Assembly: GCA_027604705.1 (NCBI GenBank)
Contig: JADHYV010000001.1
Coordinates: 744,001 to 808,000, forward strand
Length of the DNA: 64,000 nt
Direction: 5' to 3'
Source: Allomyces arbusculus
Taxonomy: Eukaryota > Blastocladiomycota > Blastocladiomycetes > Blastocladiales > Blastocladiaceae
Shown: in pieces, positions 31,853 to 44,377 of the stretch
How the letters are laid out: each line of letters starts with the position of its first letter
How positions within the stretch are numbered: position 1 is the stretch's first letter
Position numbers and translations under genes: made by a program
The notes under the pieces: generated by a model
What the model was told of the DNA's origin: nothing
Databases searched by the model: none
The model's input: the letters and a program-made list of their open reading frames with translations, nothing else

Positions 31853-33439
31853 GGTTTGACGCGACCGAAATGTGCTCGATGGTTGCAAATAGATAGAACA
31901 GTGCAGAAAGTTGTCGTTATCAATGTTGGTGACGCTTTGCAAGAAGTTGCCGACTGGTTGCTGAGTTTGCACACAGGCACTAGTTTTGATCAAGCGCAAG
32001 AAGAGCACAAAGACTGACGAACGACGTGGCAACTGGTGATGTGCTCTCGCCTCGACTCTCTCTCCAACCATCCAGCGTTAAAACATTTGCCAAGGTGGAG
32101 AGTCTTGGCGTGGCCGCAATCAACTGAAATCTTTGTCGTGCAGCGTCGTTTGATTTATGGTATCAAAGGAGTGATCTGATCTGTCTAGATGCGTCTTGCC
32201 ACTCCCCCCAGCTCCGATCGCTAAAACGACGCGAAGCAATCGATGTCAACAGATTCATCCAAATGTTTGCTCTCTATTATGTTTGATACATATCAGTCTC
32301 CCTCGAGGAGAGACCATGGTACTGCCACTAAGGCAAGGCCAAGGCTGCTACGTCGGCCAAGACGGTCAAGGCCAAGATGAGCGAGGCTAGGATCATGACC
32401 CGCAAGCGCAAGTCGCGCGAGCAGTCGCCCATGGTGTCAGTGCCCGAGGAGGCCATGGACGTGGACGATGCAGAATCAAAAATATTGACGAGGACATTGA
32501 CTTGACGCAAGCCAACATGATTGTGCACAAGATCAAGCGCGAGCACAATCTTGTCTCATTGTTGTGGTGATCGTCACGCCGCGGTGACTGCGCGATTGCT
32601 CTGAAGACGACGACGACCAATGGCAAGACTGTGGCCAAGATGGCCATGGGCAAGCGCACAGCCGTGGTGAGCAAGGCGGCATTGGCCTCATTGACAAGCA
32701 CGAACCTGGACTCGCCAGTCAGGCATGGCAATGCCTTGGTCGCGCGACCTCCTCCACGCCGCTGGACCGTCTTTGGTGGAGAGGGCACGCCCATGACCGT
32801 AAGCGCTTCTGTGCTGCTGCCGCCACCGCCGCCGTCAATGCCACTGCAGCTCAACAAGAGTCCCACCAAGCCGTTTGCGTTTGGCCGGCTGATGCCTGGG
32901 ACGACCTGTTCGGAGGTGGTCTCGTGAACAATGGCAACATGATGGGCCTGACCGCGCAGCCCAAGTCTGAGATATTCCGGCTCCAGGGCCAGATTCATGG
33001 GCGAAGCTTTGTGGCGCCAGGCGGCGGTACCAGCAACGCGGTCGGCAATAAGAAGGACAATGACGCGATGGACGTGGATGAGGAGGGCAAGTCATGTCGC
33101 GTGGTGGGGACGATATCGTCGGGACGTGCGGGGTCTCATCACGTCCACTCACAAGGAACTGCTGGAAGTTGTAAACATCTTTCCTCTCTTTAATTGATAC
33201 CGTCATTGGTGGTAATCGAGAAACGGTCAGCTGGTAATGCTCACCCAGTCACAGCACACGTTCTGAATCAAGTTGTGATTCCCGGTTGCAGCCAAGCCGC
33301 CCATGACTTGATCGACCATAAACACGGTTTGCTCTGACCGCTTTCTATTCTACATACAAAACTGCTCTCCTCGCGAGCTCTCCATCAGCGCACTAACCCG
33401 AGCGCGTCGAACCTCATTCCCCCTCCATGCCTGGGCAGC
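31853..33439. other. Gene-poor stretch with decayed coding remnants
   Basis: The stretch is about 1.6 kb between the Kex1-type start and the alkaline phosphatase stop, so it includes the Kex1-type promoter at its left end. Its middle part (32330-33190) holds the coding remnants listed separately. Confidence 0.5.
32318..33190 (+). pseudogene. Probable decayed host gene
   Basis: Short plus-strand frames in changing phase carry biased, protein-like sequence. One has a Lys/Ala-rich block with KTVKAKMSEARIMTRKRKSR and AMDVDDAES. The next frame reads KNIDEDIDLTQANMIVHKIKREHN. Later pieces include KMAMGKRTAVVSKAALASL and, in another frame, NMMGLTAQPKSEIFRLQGQI followed by DAMDVDEEGKS. The pieces are interrupted by stops and frame changes with no GT-AG borders that restore one frame. 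The codon pattern is still coding-like. I cannot identify the parent protein. An unspliced or heavily spliced live gene is possible but less likely. Confidence 0.4.
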
Positions 33440-35318
33440 TTAGTGCTTGTGGTGCTTGACCTCCTCGTTCACAAACTCGCCGCGCTTGCGCAGTGTCACC
33501 TTCTGGCGCGCGACGCGCTCGTTGAGCTTCTTCTGCACGTCCGTGACGCCAAGGTACTCGGCCGAGTAGTGCGCGAGCTGCGTGTTGTCCATGTTGCCGC
33601 GGAGACCCGGCGCGTTGATCGCGTACAAGTTCACGTCCATGCCCGTGTGCCCGTGCGTCGTGAACCCGACAAGCGCGCGCTTGGCAATCAGCGTCGACAG
33701 CGCCCAGTCGACCTGGTCGGTGCCCGGGTAGGTCTTCTTCTGCTGGTCGGTCACGGCCTTGGCGAGCAGCTGGATCTCCGCGTCGGTCAGGTCCTTAATG
33801 CCCTGCTTCTCGGCGATCAGCTTGGTGATGAACCCCTTGAAGTCCGTGCCGTTGTACTTGGCCACAGTCGTGTCGAACGACTCGATCGAGGCCTTGACGC
33901 CGTCGAGGATCCAGGGGTTCCACTTGTAGAACGAGCCCGAGTCCTTGGTCAGGTCCGGCTGCGAGGCGACCGTGACACCGCCCGTCTCGTGGTCCGAGAC
34001 CGAGAGCGCGACTGTGCCCGGGTTCGCCTTGGTGAAGGACTTGACAATCGAGACGGCCTCCTGGTAGGCGAGAATGTCGTGCACGTGCGCGGCCACGTCG
34101 TTGGTGTGGCCCGCGTGGTCGATGCGCGACCCTTCAATCATGATAAAGAAACCGGGCGAGTCACAATCCGACGTGGCATCGGCGAGAGTCGACAGCGCCG
34201 TCTGCGTCATTTCCGCGAGCGACGGCTCGGCCGTGGCGTTGCGGTCGATCGTGTAGGCCATGTGCGACGAGGCAAAGATGCCCATGGCGGGCAAATCGGC
34301 CTTGGTGCCCGTCAGCTTGAGGAATTCGGCGCGCGACTGCACAATCGACTTCCACCCGTACTTCTCCTTGGCCTCGACGAACAGGTCGCGCTCGTCGTTG
34401 CGGCCCGAGCCGGACTTGGACTTGGGAATGAAGAACTTGCGGCCACCGCCAAACATGAGGTCGACCGACCGGCCGAGCACGTTGTCGCCAATCTGCTGCG
34501 CGGCTATTCCAGTCCCGATTTTGGTGAGAAAATGGATCACAAAACCGACGCAAATCGGTGAAGAGTAGCGACGAAAGCATACCAATAATGTCCTCCCAGT
34601 CGCGCTCAATAACGTGCGCCGACCAACCCGCAGGGGTCGCGTGCGTGATGCGCGACGTGGCGACGAGCGCCGTCGTGTACCCAGCAGCCTTGGCCGCCTC
34701 GAGCACCGTCGCGCACGGCCGGTTCTTCGGGTCAACAGCAATCCCAGCGTTGAACGTCTTGATCCCGCAAGCGTAAGCCGTGGCCGCCGACGCCGAGTCG
34801 GTAATCCACGAGTCCGACGACTTGGTGCGCACGGCACCGACCAGGAGCGTGTCGAGCGGCAAGATCGAGTCCACGTCGGCGAGCGCGGCCTCGTTGGTAC
34901 CAAGCTGTTTGTACTGGTAGTACTCGCGCGCAATCGTCTCGGACGCGGTGCCGAACCCATCGGACACCATGAAGATGAAGTTCTTCTTCGGGCGGCACCC
35001 GTCGCGTGTCTTCTGGTTCGCGCCCTTGTACTCAGGCCAGGTGCCGAGCTGCTTGGAGCCGGGGTGATGCTCAGTCAACGGATCCTCGCACACCTGGCCA
35101 GTCTTGCCGCCGGGCGGGCAAGTCGGGCAGTTGCCGGGCGTCGTGCCGCCGTTACCCGGGTTCGAAGGGGTGCCCGGGTTGGTGCCCCCGTTGCCCGGGT
35201 TCGTGTTGTCGCCCGGCTGCTCGTAGGACCCATAGGTCTGCGCCGTGACGGCAGCGACGAGTGCGAGCAGGAGCAGGACCTTGGTCGTGGCGGGACGGGT
35301 GCGGGTGCGGCGCGCCAT
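33440..35318 (-). CDS. Alkaline phosphatase, secreted type
   Basis: This zinc/magnesium metallo-phosphomonoesterase releases phosphate from organic esters. The exons are 35318..34583 and 34503..33440, giving 599 residues. A signal peptide (KVLLLLALVAAVTAQ) is followed by a Gly/Asn/Pro/Thr-rich linker with NPGNGG repeats (about residues 30-65). The catalytic core follows: metal ligand MVSDGFG, nucleophile Ser in WITDSASAATAYACG, GRSVDLMFGGGRKFF, metal ligands EGSRIDHAGHTND, DHETGG, and HGHTGMDV near the C-terminus. The 79-nt intron with donor GTATGC restores DWEDIIAAQQIGDN in phase. Yeast Pho8 is a type II vacuolar membrane protein. This one has a cleavable-looking signal and no other membrane segment, so export or vacuole-lumen delivery is more likely. 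Confidence 0.94.
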
Positions 35319-36386
35319 TATGCGTGTCTATCGAGGGATCGGGAGTCGCGGCTGACTGCACTGGAGCCGGGCAGGGGAGAACGCGGGCTTTAAACGGAAT
35401 TCGTCGTCGTCGTGCACGCGCGTGAACGTGCTCGTCTTCGTCATTGCACAGACCCAAGCGGGGCTCGAGCTGCAGCTGCAGCTGCATCGCGATTATCGAG
35501 GTGCTCCTCGTGGCGGCGGTGACGGATCGGCCTGCAACGGGCCGACTTTGGCATGTGTTTGCCGCGCACTTGTCCAGGTCGAGGGAACTGTCTTGCCGTG
35601 TGGTGCTCGCGACCATGCTAGCCAGTCGGGCAGCATGGCGTGGTCTGGCAACGCGACGGGACGCGCGGCGCGTCCTGATCAAGAACGGTCGACGCCAACC
35701 GCACGCCAAACGCAACAACACGTGGTTGATCAGGACGGATGTCGTCCTCTTTCGGAATGCCAGTGCGCCGCGTACACGCTCCCGCCAGGCTCAGCCTGCT
35801 CAGCATGCCTCCCTGTGCATGCTCGCCGCGCTTGGATACACGTGGATGGGCCTTGACGCTGATGCTGTTCGTGGCGACGCCGCCAAAATCCGCCCAACGT
35901 GGGTCGGGCATGGGACGGGCATAAACCGTTGTTCGGGAGCCCGAACAACACAAGTCTGTTTCATAATGGAAACGTGTCTGGCATGTTTTTGCAGCGAGTC
36001 GTCCAGAGTCGTCCTGGCGGTTGGTGACATTTGTTTTTGGTGTCTTCGTGCTGCAGGAGACGATGTTGTGGCGAACGATGTAGGCGGCGGCCAACCATCC
36101 GATGTTTGATCGAAAACGTGGTGTGTGTCGGGCCAGCCCGGCCTTTGTCCCGGCCAGCCTTCATGACATCTTCGCCCTGGCCAAACACGAGCATAAGTTA
36201 GCGACCCGTTCGGCGTGGGTAGACTTCGGACGCGCGCGCGACGTGTGGGGAAAAAAGGGCTGCAACGGCGCCACGAGGACGCGTGGAGGCATCTCGCAAG
36301 TCGCATCCATGCCGCGCCCAAAGGCAAGAAACGCTGATCGCGGCCATGATCCAACTCAATCCTATATTGCCACGCCGCAATCACGA
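35319..36386. promoter_or_regulatory. Alkaline phosphatase upstream region
   Basis: This is about 1.07 kb between the phosphatase start and the ASCC2 stop, both minus strand. It includes a CAG/CTGCAG-rich patch near 35465-35485. If the phosphatase is phosphate-regulated, sites should be here; I could not pick out a convincing CACGTG element (GCACGTG-like words do occur but are common in this GC-rich DNA). Confidence 0.4.
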
Positions 36387-38690
36387 TCATGCAAGCGCAT
36401 TATTCTGCGCCATCTTCTTGAAATGCCCCTCGCGGCGCATATTCCGCGACGATCCGCCTCGGCCGCGGCCGCCACCTCGCCCTGCGCCGTCGCCTGCAGC
36501 TGCACCGCCACGGCCACCGCCACGGCCATCTCCGCGTGCGCCGCCGCGTCCGGCACCGGCACCATCCGTCGCGCCAGAGTGTGCGCCGCCACGGCCGCCA
36601 CCACGGCCACCTCGGCCGCCGCCGCGCGGACCACTGCTATGCCCACCACGACGCGCGGGCGACGCGTCGCGCCCGTTTGGCTCTTGGGTGCGGGGACCGG
36701 ATTCAGGAGCAGCTGCGGCGCCGTCAGTGGGTCCTGTGGGCGCGCGGTTGCCATGGAACGCAGAATACCGTGCTTCGAGTTGGCGCAAACGGCGCGGCTA
36801 AAAAGGGATAACACAATCAAGAATCAGCCTTCCACCACTTCCCATCAAAATCGAGCCATTGCAGTCCAAAACGTACGTCGCGCTTGAGCATCACCGCCCA
36901 CCCTTCAATCTGCTGGTCTGTCAACCCCGTCTTACTCCGCAACGTGGCGCGCGCCGGATCCTTCTTCCCCGCGCGTTCCAGCACCGCCGGGTTTGTTGTA
37001 AACGCAGAGTACAACACTTCCTCGTGCGGATGCGCCGGGTCCGCGACCCCACCTCCTCCTCCGCCGCGCACCACGTTCCGCACAGGCCGCAGCGACACTT
37101 CAGAACTCTCGTCGCCATCGGCGACCGGCGCATCGACCGAGTCGTACGTGTCGTCGTACTCGTCGTCGTACTCGTCCGCAGCCATGGCCGCGGCGAGCGC
37201 GAGGATTTTGGCCTTGTCGACCTCGGGCATATTGTTGGCGGCCTTGCTGCTCTGCACGCGCTGCGCGGTGCGCAATTCGTCCATGGCTTCGAGGCGCGCG
37301 CGGATCGAGGCTTGCAGTCGCGCGTCCTCGGGGGCTGGGCCAGCCGGCGCGGTGGGAGCAGGTTCGGGCGCCTCTGGCGGCGGGGGTACGCGCAAAGACT
37401 CGTCGGTGAGCAGCGCGTCGATCAGGTCCTCGGTGCTGTTGCTGAACCGCGCGAGCAGGGACGTGATGTGGGTCGACGACATGTCCGGGAAGAGGTCCTG
37501 CACTTGCGAAACCTTGAGCGAGAGCTCGATGTCTTGCACGGCCGCGGTCTCGTAGGCCGGTGGCGTCGTCGCAGCTGGTGGGGTCGCAGCTGCCAGGGGT
37601 GGCTGGAACGACTTGAGCCGCGTCATGACCGAGGACAGACTACAGGTGATAAAAAATGGTGAACCTGGATTCGTTGCAGGCATCATCAAATCGCCATCCG
37701 CGCGTACCTCGGTTCCGACTTGGCCACACGGTCCAAATCACCGACCAATCCCTCATCCTTGGCCAACTCGACGACCAGCAACGTTACGCCCGCCGTTGCG
37801 CGCGCCTGCGCCGAATCCAGGAGCTCCTCGAGCATTTGCACGAGCGGTCCAACCGCAATCGACTCGCCATCCAAATACTTGGCACGAATCACTGCGACCA
37901 CAAAGTCCACGGCAACATTGTGTACATGGAGCGGCCGGGCCGCTGGAACTGCATCGTGCAGCGCCGCCACGGACAAGACGAGCGCCGCGTCCATGATTTC
38001 CGCTGCGTGCGGGTACATGGCCACGAGCCGCGCGAGCGCGCCGAGTCCATCCACAACGGATCGCGCCAAGACCACCACCTGATCCTCGTCCTCGTCCCCC
38101 TGGAGCGCACGGGACACGAGCGCCGTGATCGTCCTCAGCACATCATCCAAATCATGCAGGTACTCGCCATGCGCAGTGAACAGCACGTCGATCACGGGTT
38201 TCGCGACCGACGGCGCGTGGCCATACCACTTGCAGAAATCCAACACCGCGAGCACCGACACGTCGTGGATGAGGTGCGCAACGGGCCCACCCAACGGCAT
38301 GGTCCCGGCCACCGCGACCGCCAACCGGCGGAACCACGCGAGCACGGCAGCATCGAGCGCGCGAGTCACTTGACTGCGGTCCTGCTTGGTGCGGAACCGC
38401 AGGAAGGATTCGGCGAGTTCAGGAACGCGCCGCACGAGCGACTGCGCAGCAAAGTCGTCGTGGTCGGTTAGGTTGAGCGTGAAGGCGAGTGAGTGCAGGG
38501 CGACGCGTGCCGCGCGGTCGCGAATGTCGGCGGGCACGTGGTGCAGCGTGTGTGGCAGGTACGGCGGGCACGCGGTGATGGGTACGGGGGCCGGGTTGGG
38601 GTCCTTGTCGGTCGGAGTGCCTGGCGACCCGATAACGGCGGCGGTGGCCTTGCCTTTTCCTTTGCCCTTGCCCTTGCCAACAGTGGCCAT
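36387..38690 (-). CDS. ASCC2/Cue3-like CUE-domain protein of the ribosome quality-control trigger complex
   Basis: ASCC2 (yeast Cue3/Rqt3) binds K63-linked ubiquitin on stalled ribosomes and helps the helicase ASCC3/Slh1 split them. The exons are 38690..37708, 37639..36877 and 36797..36387, giving 718 residues. A Gly/Lys leader (GKGKGKGKGK) precedes an all-helical N-terminal region (about 30-325). A CUE domain follows at about 350-395, with VQDLFPDMSSTHITSLLARF and TEDLIDALL. The conserved C-terminal block TGLTDQQIEGWAVMLKRDP is completed by the last splice, which gives KRDPRRLRQLEARY. The tail is rich in RGG/RGR motifs and may bind RNA. The last intron (79 nt, donor GTACGT) keeps an open frame for 20 codons, so unspliced RNA would encode a form lacking the RGG tail. 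Confidence 0.87.
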
Positions 38691-39674
38691 GGTGGAGAAA
38701 GTTGGTCGTGCTGGTGAGGTTCAAGTGCGGCGGGTTGCAGCGCACTGGAGTGATCGGACGTGATGGAGAGGTGTCGAGCTCGATGTGGTCAAGCAGGAAA
38801 GCAAACATCAGAGGAGCGCCAGGTCGTTTATGAACTTGAGCTGATCGCAGGAGCATGGTTAAAATCCACGGCTTTTTTAAGCCGTTCTCAAACTGGCAGC
38901 GTCATTTCGACCCGCCGACTCATTCAAGAGGCACCAAGGCAGCCAACCAGACATGATAAATGTATTGGTTCCATTCCGTTTCTTGTTGTTTTCTCATTCC
39001 TTTTCTCTCCCTCCTGGGTCGCTCTTTCCGCGCCACGGCAAATATCCTACAAGCGAGCGACCGAAATCACCAACCAGCACACGCGGTCAACAATCACGAG
39101 CAAATACAAAAGAAGAGGCAGGAAAGGAAGGGGCGCGCTCGGATGGGGGATACGGCAAAAATGGGAATCAAAAACGTAGAGAAAGGAGAAAAAACGACGG
39201 CGAGCGCACAGAGCGGGGGAGGGTGGAGGGGGAAGGGCAAAACAAAACTTAATCACGTCCACGACAGTTTTTCTCTTTTGGGGGCAAACGAAAAGAGCGG
39301 CAGGGCCAAGAATGAAAAAGGAAGAGCAAAGGGCATCACCAACACACGACCAAGTTGCAAATAAACGGCACCAGGATCGCGGTCGACCGAGACACTTGTC
39401 CCAGACGGGGACGAGGGCTCGGTGGTTGACATGGAGCAGGCGCAAAGGCAAACGACGTTGTCGCGATTCAGCTGACCAACCGGGTCGAACTGAAGGGGCG
39501 AAAGGGACACTGTCGGGACGAGAAGAGGCTGAGAATTGCGCGAGCGCGTGTGTGCATGCCATCCCATCGTCCAGGCGGCTGTTCGTGGGCGGGTTGGCAG
39601 AGGTGTTGCGTCGGCGGCTAGCCGCAGCTGGACGCGTTGCGCGAATTCAATCGGGATTCGGCAACTGTGCGTCT
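38691..39674. other. Intergenic, AT-richer
   Basis: The ASCC2 promoter and the sestrin 3' flank share about 980 bp. The part 38930-39360 has lower GC and a purine-rich plus strand. I see no gene. Confidence 0.5.
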
Positions 39675-42224
39675 CTACGACTCGAGGTACTTGTCGATGG
39701 CGCTGAGCGCGGCCACGAGCTCGGCCTGCTTGCGCGCCTCGCACACGAGCACTACGAGGTGGGCCTTTTCCTCGGGCCGCAAAAGCACGCCCATACGCGT
39801 CCAGTCCTGATACGTGAGCAGGTGCGGCGTGCACGCGACTTTCTTGATGAAGGCCTTGGCCCGGCGCTGTGAAGAGACAAACAAATGGGCGGAGAAGATG
39901 AGCGGGTCGTTTTCAATTGGCTGCCATAGATCAGAACACAATCGTACGTTGACAAAGTGGTTGATCTGCGAATAGTCATAGTCGTCGTGCAGCTGGCCAA
40001 ACAAGCGCAACTGTAGACGCCAAAAAGCATGTCAGTACTGGCCCTTGCTCGACCCACCGTCCACCAAAAGCCCAAAATACGCACCACAAAGTTCCACACG
40101 GCCTGGCGGAACGGGAACGTGTCGATATCCGTGGCCCCGCGCACGCTGCTGCCGGCCACACTCGGCGCGACCGACGCCGTGTCGTCCCCACTCGGCACGG
40201 TACCTTCATCGTCCTCCTCGTCCTCGTCATCCTCCTCATCTTCGTCCTCTTCGGCCGCAAACAGCGACCCGTCGGTCATATCGCGCGCCTCGCGGAACAC
40301 GTCCTCGAGCAAGTCCGACTCGTCCGACCCGAGGTACTTGGCGACCATATCGACACCGTGCTCTTCCCAGGACCAGTCGGCGAGACGGAAGACCGCGTCG
40401 CCCTTGCGCACATCAAAGTCGACGTGGTGCGTGACCGCGTCGTTGGACGCACCCGTGTAGTTGACGGCCATGCGTGCCATATCGGGCGCGGCAAGCGCTG
40501 GGATCACGCCAGGTACGTGGTACGGCAAGGTCACGTCCTCATCGGCGGTCACGTCGAGCAGGGCTTCGGCGCTGGGCGGGACTGGCGGTGGGAGCGTCGC
40601 TAGGAACGTACGGCCCGAGTACGGGTTGGGCACGGGGGGCTCGGCGTCGTCGTCGTCGAGACCTGCTTAGTAAATCGTGTGAGAAACCGTTCGTTCCAGG
40701 TCGAAGCGCGACAGTCATGAAACACGTACTCGTAAACGAATCGACCTGCGCAAACGCCTGCAGCCGGTCAACATCATCACCATCCCCCGCATCGTCCATC
40801 GCGCTCCCACCCTGATCCTCTTCATCACAACCCGACTCGCGCAACCGCGCAATCAAGACATCCGTAAGCTGCGCCTCGCGCGGGAACACAAACTTGAACG
40901 TCGGGATATCAAACACCGCGTCGGCGGGCGCCGCCGCGGCAGAATCCGCATTCAAGATGGCCGAGTCCGACCGCGACAGACTCGAGGGCGTGGGCGACGG
41001 CGAGAGCCCATCGTCCGGCACAACGATGGCCCCACCAAACGCGTCCCACTCGGGCACGAGCCCGGTTGCAAATGCGGCGGCGGCCATCCCATGCACCATG
41101 GCGACAATCGCCGACGCGTGCACGAGTTCGGCCAACGTCCACCCATCCCCCGTCGCATGCATCGGGTCGACGAGCGTCGCAATATGCTCGTGCGTCAACT
41201 GCCACGGCTGGTGCGCAAGCAACGCATTCGCGCTCGCAAACGCCGCCAGTTTCCGCGGGACCGCAGCCGGGTTCGTGAGCCACGCCGGATCGCCGCCCGC
41301 CTGGAGGTACTCGACGCGCAGCAGGCCCGCGACAGGCACACTGCGGAACTGTGCGGCTGCCATGAGCGCGAGGTACTGCCGCCACGCGCGCGGCAGGGGC
41401 CCGCTCATATCAAACAGCAACCGGCGGTACGCGCGGCGGAACGCGACCAAGTATTTCGGAAAGTATGCGAGGACGCGATCCAAGTGCGTGAGCCGCGTCG
41501 CCATGGTCGACCCGTGCGCGGCGGGCGCCGTCACGTCCTTGAACGCCGTGCGCACGTCGCGCGCGGTCCCGTACCCCGGGATCCGAGGGGGCCGGTCCCC
41601 GGCCCACGCCGCCTCGTCGTCCGAGTCGGTGTCCCCACCCGCGGTGCGCCGCGGTGCCGGGAGCGGGACGAGTTCGGTCGGCAGCAGGAAGTAGGACGGC
41701 GACGGGTGTGCAGGCTGCGGGACGGGCACACGCATTGCGCGCAACCCGCGCAAGATCGCACGGAGCCGGGCACGGACGTCGGCGTGCGGCGACGTAGCCG
41801 CGAGCCGTACGAGCGTGAGCATGTGCTGGTGCAGCATCATGCGTGCCTCAGGCACGTCGTCGGCGTCGTTCTCGTTTGGGGCGGGCGCGGCCAACCGGGC
41901 ACGTGTGAGCGTCGGGGAATGGTCGTTGCCGAGCCGAATCGCGTGCGCGAGGACGGGGCTCGCATTGTCGGCCTGGCCGAGCCAGGAGCCGGGGATGTCG
42001 TCAAAGGCCGCATCGCCGGCCCCGTAGAGCGCCGTGGCCATCGAGTGCACGCATTGCGCGATCTTGATGAGCGCGTGGTGCCGCGTCGTGCGCGCCGGGT
42101 AGTCGACGAGGTGCACCATGCGGCACAGGTTCGAGGTCAGGTACTTGGCACGGATCGCGAGCGGCGGGACCGCCACGTCGGCGGCCACAAACGGCGCCGG
42201 CGTGGTGCCGTCGAGGAACGCCAT
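39675..42224 (-). CDS. Sestrin homologue
   Basis: Sestrins are stress-induced leucine sensors that bind GATOR2 and restrain TORC1. The exons are 42224..40730, 40662..40085, 40010..39948 and 39866..39675, giving 775 residues, longer than the ~480-550 of animal sestrins. The N-terminal AhpD-like helical domain has LDRVLAYFPKYLVAFRRAY, GPLPRAWRQYLALMAAAQF (about 274-292) and LQAGGDPAWL with LLAHQPWQLTHEHI. The C-terminal domain ends in VLRLFGQLHDDYDYSQINHF, RAKAFIKKVACTP and LVCEARKQAELVAALSAIDKY, matching animal sestrins closely. Where human sestrins have the redox Cys (MAAARHQC), this protein has Ser (MAAAQFRS). Extra length comes from Pro/Asp-rich loops and a run of about 20 acidic residues before the last domain. 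Confidence 0.9.
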
Positions 42225-44377
42225 GGGCACGGCTTGACTTGGCAAACGATGCTGGTGATGGACGGAAGGTTGGGCGGAGACGGGCAGCAACTGTGACAGA
42301 ACGAGCACAGCGACCACCACGGCCACGAGAGAATGGAACCGAGCAAGCTCGAGCGCGGCGCGCGCGGATACTTATCGCGAGCGTGTTTGTATGAATTGAC
42401 GTAGGATCGACCAGCGATGGGCAGGTCACGCAGCCGCGGTCGAACAGTGCGGCAACGTCAGCGGCAGCGGACTGGCGCAACTGGCGACAGCAAGCACGCC
42501 GTGTGCCGCGTGCGCGCGTGCGGCTTTGGGTCCACTCGACGGGCGGGGACGGGCACCAAATCCTTGGGCACCGTGGGGACACGGTGATCGCGGAGGTGCG
42601 GACGGTGCGTGCGCCGTAGTTGGCGGCGGCGGCGGGCGCGTTGCAGGTTCAAAACCGCCACGTGCAAGTCTGTGCTGGTTCGAGACTTGAGTTCGGGTCG
42701 AGATCCGCGTGGGTGGAGCACCACCGCACACAGCAGCACAGCAGAGAGCAGCCGATCGAGGAGCGAGCGCAAGCGGTCGTGCACGGGTGCGGCACAGCAG
42801 GGATGCCGTTGCTGAGGACACGACGCGGTCGGTCAAAGCGGCGGCCGGGGAGCGGGGTTGTCGGGCAGCACGGCGCGCCCTTGGGGCGGGGAGGGCGGGG
42901 CGGGGCGGAGAAGTGCCGGAGAAGTGCGGACAGTCACCGCCAGCTGATCACCGTGTGCAGGAAGCGTCGGTGAAGCCCAGCAGCACCCGTCCTGCTTGTC
43001 GGTTGGTCTCGCTGGTGCGGGAAAGCTGCCGGAGCAGATCAGCGGCGGACACGGAGCGGAGTGCGTGGCAGCGCAAGGACAGCGGCAACAGGAGCGGCAC
43101 GGGTTCGTGGCCGCGTGGTCGCCTTCGAGTCAGCGTCCAAAGGCCGATAGGAGCGATGCCAGAGCGCGATCGAAATGCCGCTCGGACAGAGCGACCGGGA
43201 GAGGGGCACCGCGCGCCCGCGACGCGCGGTCCAGCCGCTTCTCCTCTCCCTGCCGCGCGCTGTGGTGCGCAGGCTCAGGGGTGGTCGAACACCGCCAACG
43301 ACGAGTGCCTGGCAAGCTGGCGAGCCAGCGGTCGGCAACACTCCAACCATCATCAACGCCCCATCAACGCCCCCTTCGTCCAACTCTATCCCAGGAACGA
43401 CCAAGAAACCCGACCGGCAACATACCGGGCACGGGAAGGCAAAGCGCCCAGGCACTACGTCTTGCGCACATCGCCACTGTGGCCAAAGCTCCGCACTCTG
43501 CGTTGTGTCGGTGGTGGTGGGGGCGAACATCCTCAGCAACAGTTCCTTCGTGATCTTCGATGGGGTCCAACCAGCGACAGGGTGCGCACACGCGCAACGT
43601 TGTGCTTACAATATGCTCCAATGCGGTGCGCCGCGCGCTCCACGCGGACGGACCACCGCAGACGAACGCCGCTCATTTTGCAGTGGCCGCGCGTGGGCGG
43701 TACCGGGCTAAATAAATGCCAATGCGGGTGCAGCGGCCATGAAGAACGTCCGCAACGCGAGCCGGCCGTTTGATCTCGCTCATGATGGTGTCCGGCGATT
43801 GCGACTCCCAGGTGGCAACAGAACGCATCGCGCATCAATTTGCGCGGAGTGCGCACCTCGTCATTTCGTGCTGCGGCCGGTGTCGCGGCGTGGTTGTCGG
43901 CAGGGAGCGAGCGTGCGCGATGGACGCGGGCCAACCGTGAGCGGCGCGCACACACAAATAATGGACGTGCAGGCATCAAATACCGTGCGAATGGGCGACA
44001 TCAGTCGTATTCATCACCTGAAAAGGAAAATGACCAGATAATGAAATATGGCATCACTCACGGTTCCCCGCAAGCTGTCGCCAGCCGTCGCGCACCGGCT
44101 GCACACGATTAATTTTTTTTTCTTTCTCGGACACGAACAGCCGGGTCCGCCGCGCACGACGTCGACGACTTGCTGCAGCTTGCCAGTACGCTCCCCACCA
44201 CCGACCGCCGCCAACGAGACTGTCGCCGCCGCTCTGTCGCCCGCGTTGACCGACCGGACCGTCTGCGGCCCCGCCCACGTTGCACCGTGCTGTCGCGCTC
44301 CAACTGCACCGGCGCACCACCACGCATCATCTCGCGCGACAACTCCCAAGCGCAATACCCGCACCCCCGCCGGCACC
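42225..44377. other. Long region without an assigned gene
   Basis: This stretch of about 2.15 kb is between the divergent starts of sestrin and a small plus-strand ORF. Several frames are open by GC bias (for example 42709-43773 +), but they are Arg/Ala/Gly-rich, lack any domain and shift without splice signals. It must contain the sestrin promoter. I see nothing else I can support. Confidence 0.45.

Noticed and set aside
36817-36876. ASCC2 ending at the stop after GKWWKADS
   Set aside because: A perfect GTACGT donor and TTTTTAG acceptor give the conserved family block KRDPRR instead, so this end is read as intron.
42709-43773. 354-codon plus-strand frame
   Set aside because: Arg/Gly/Ala-rich, no domain, no good start context and no continuity with neighbours.
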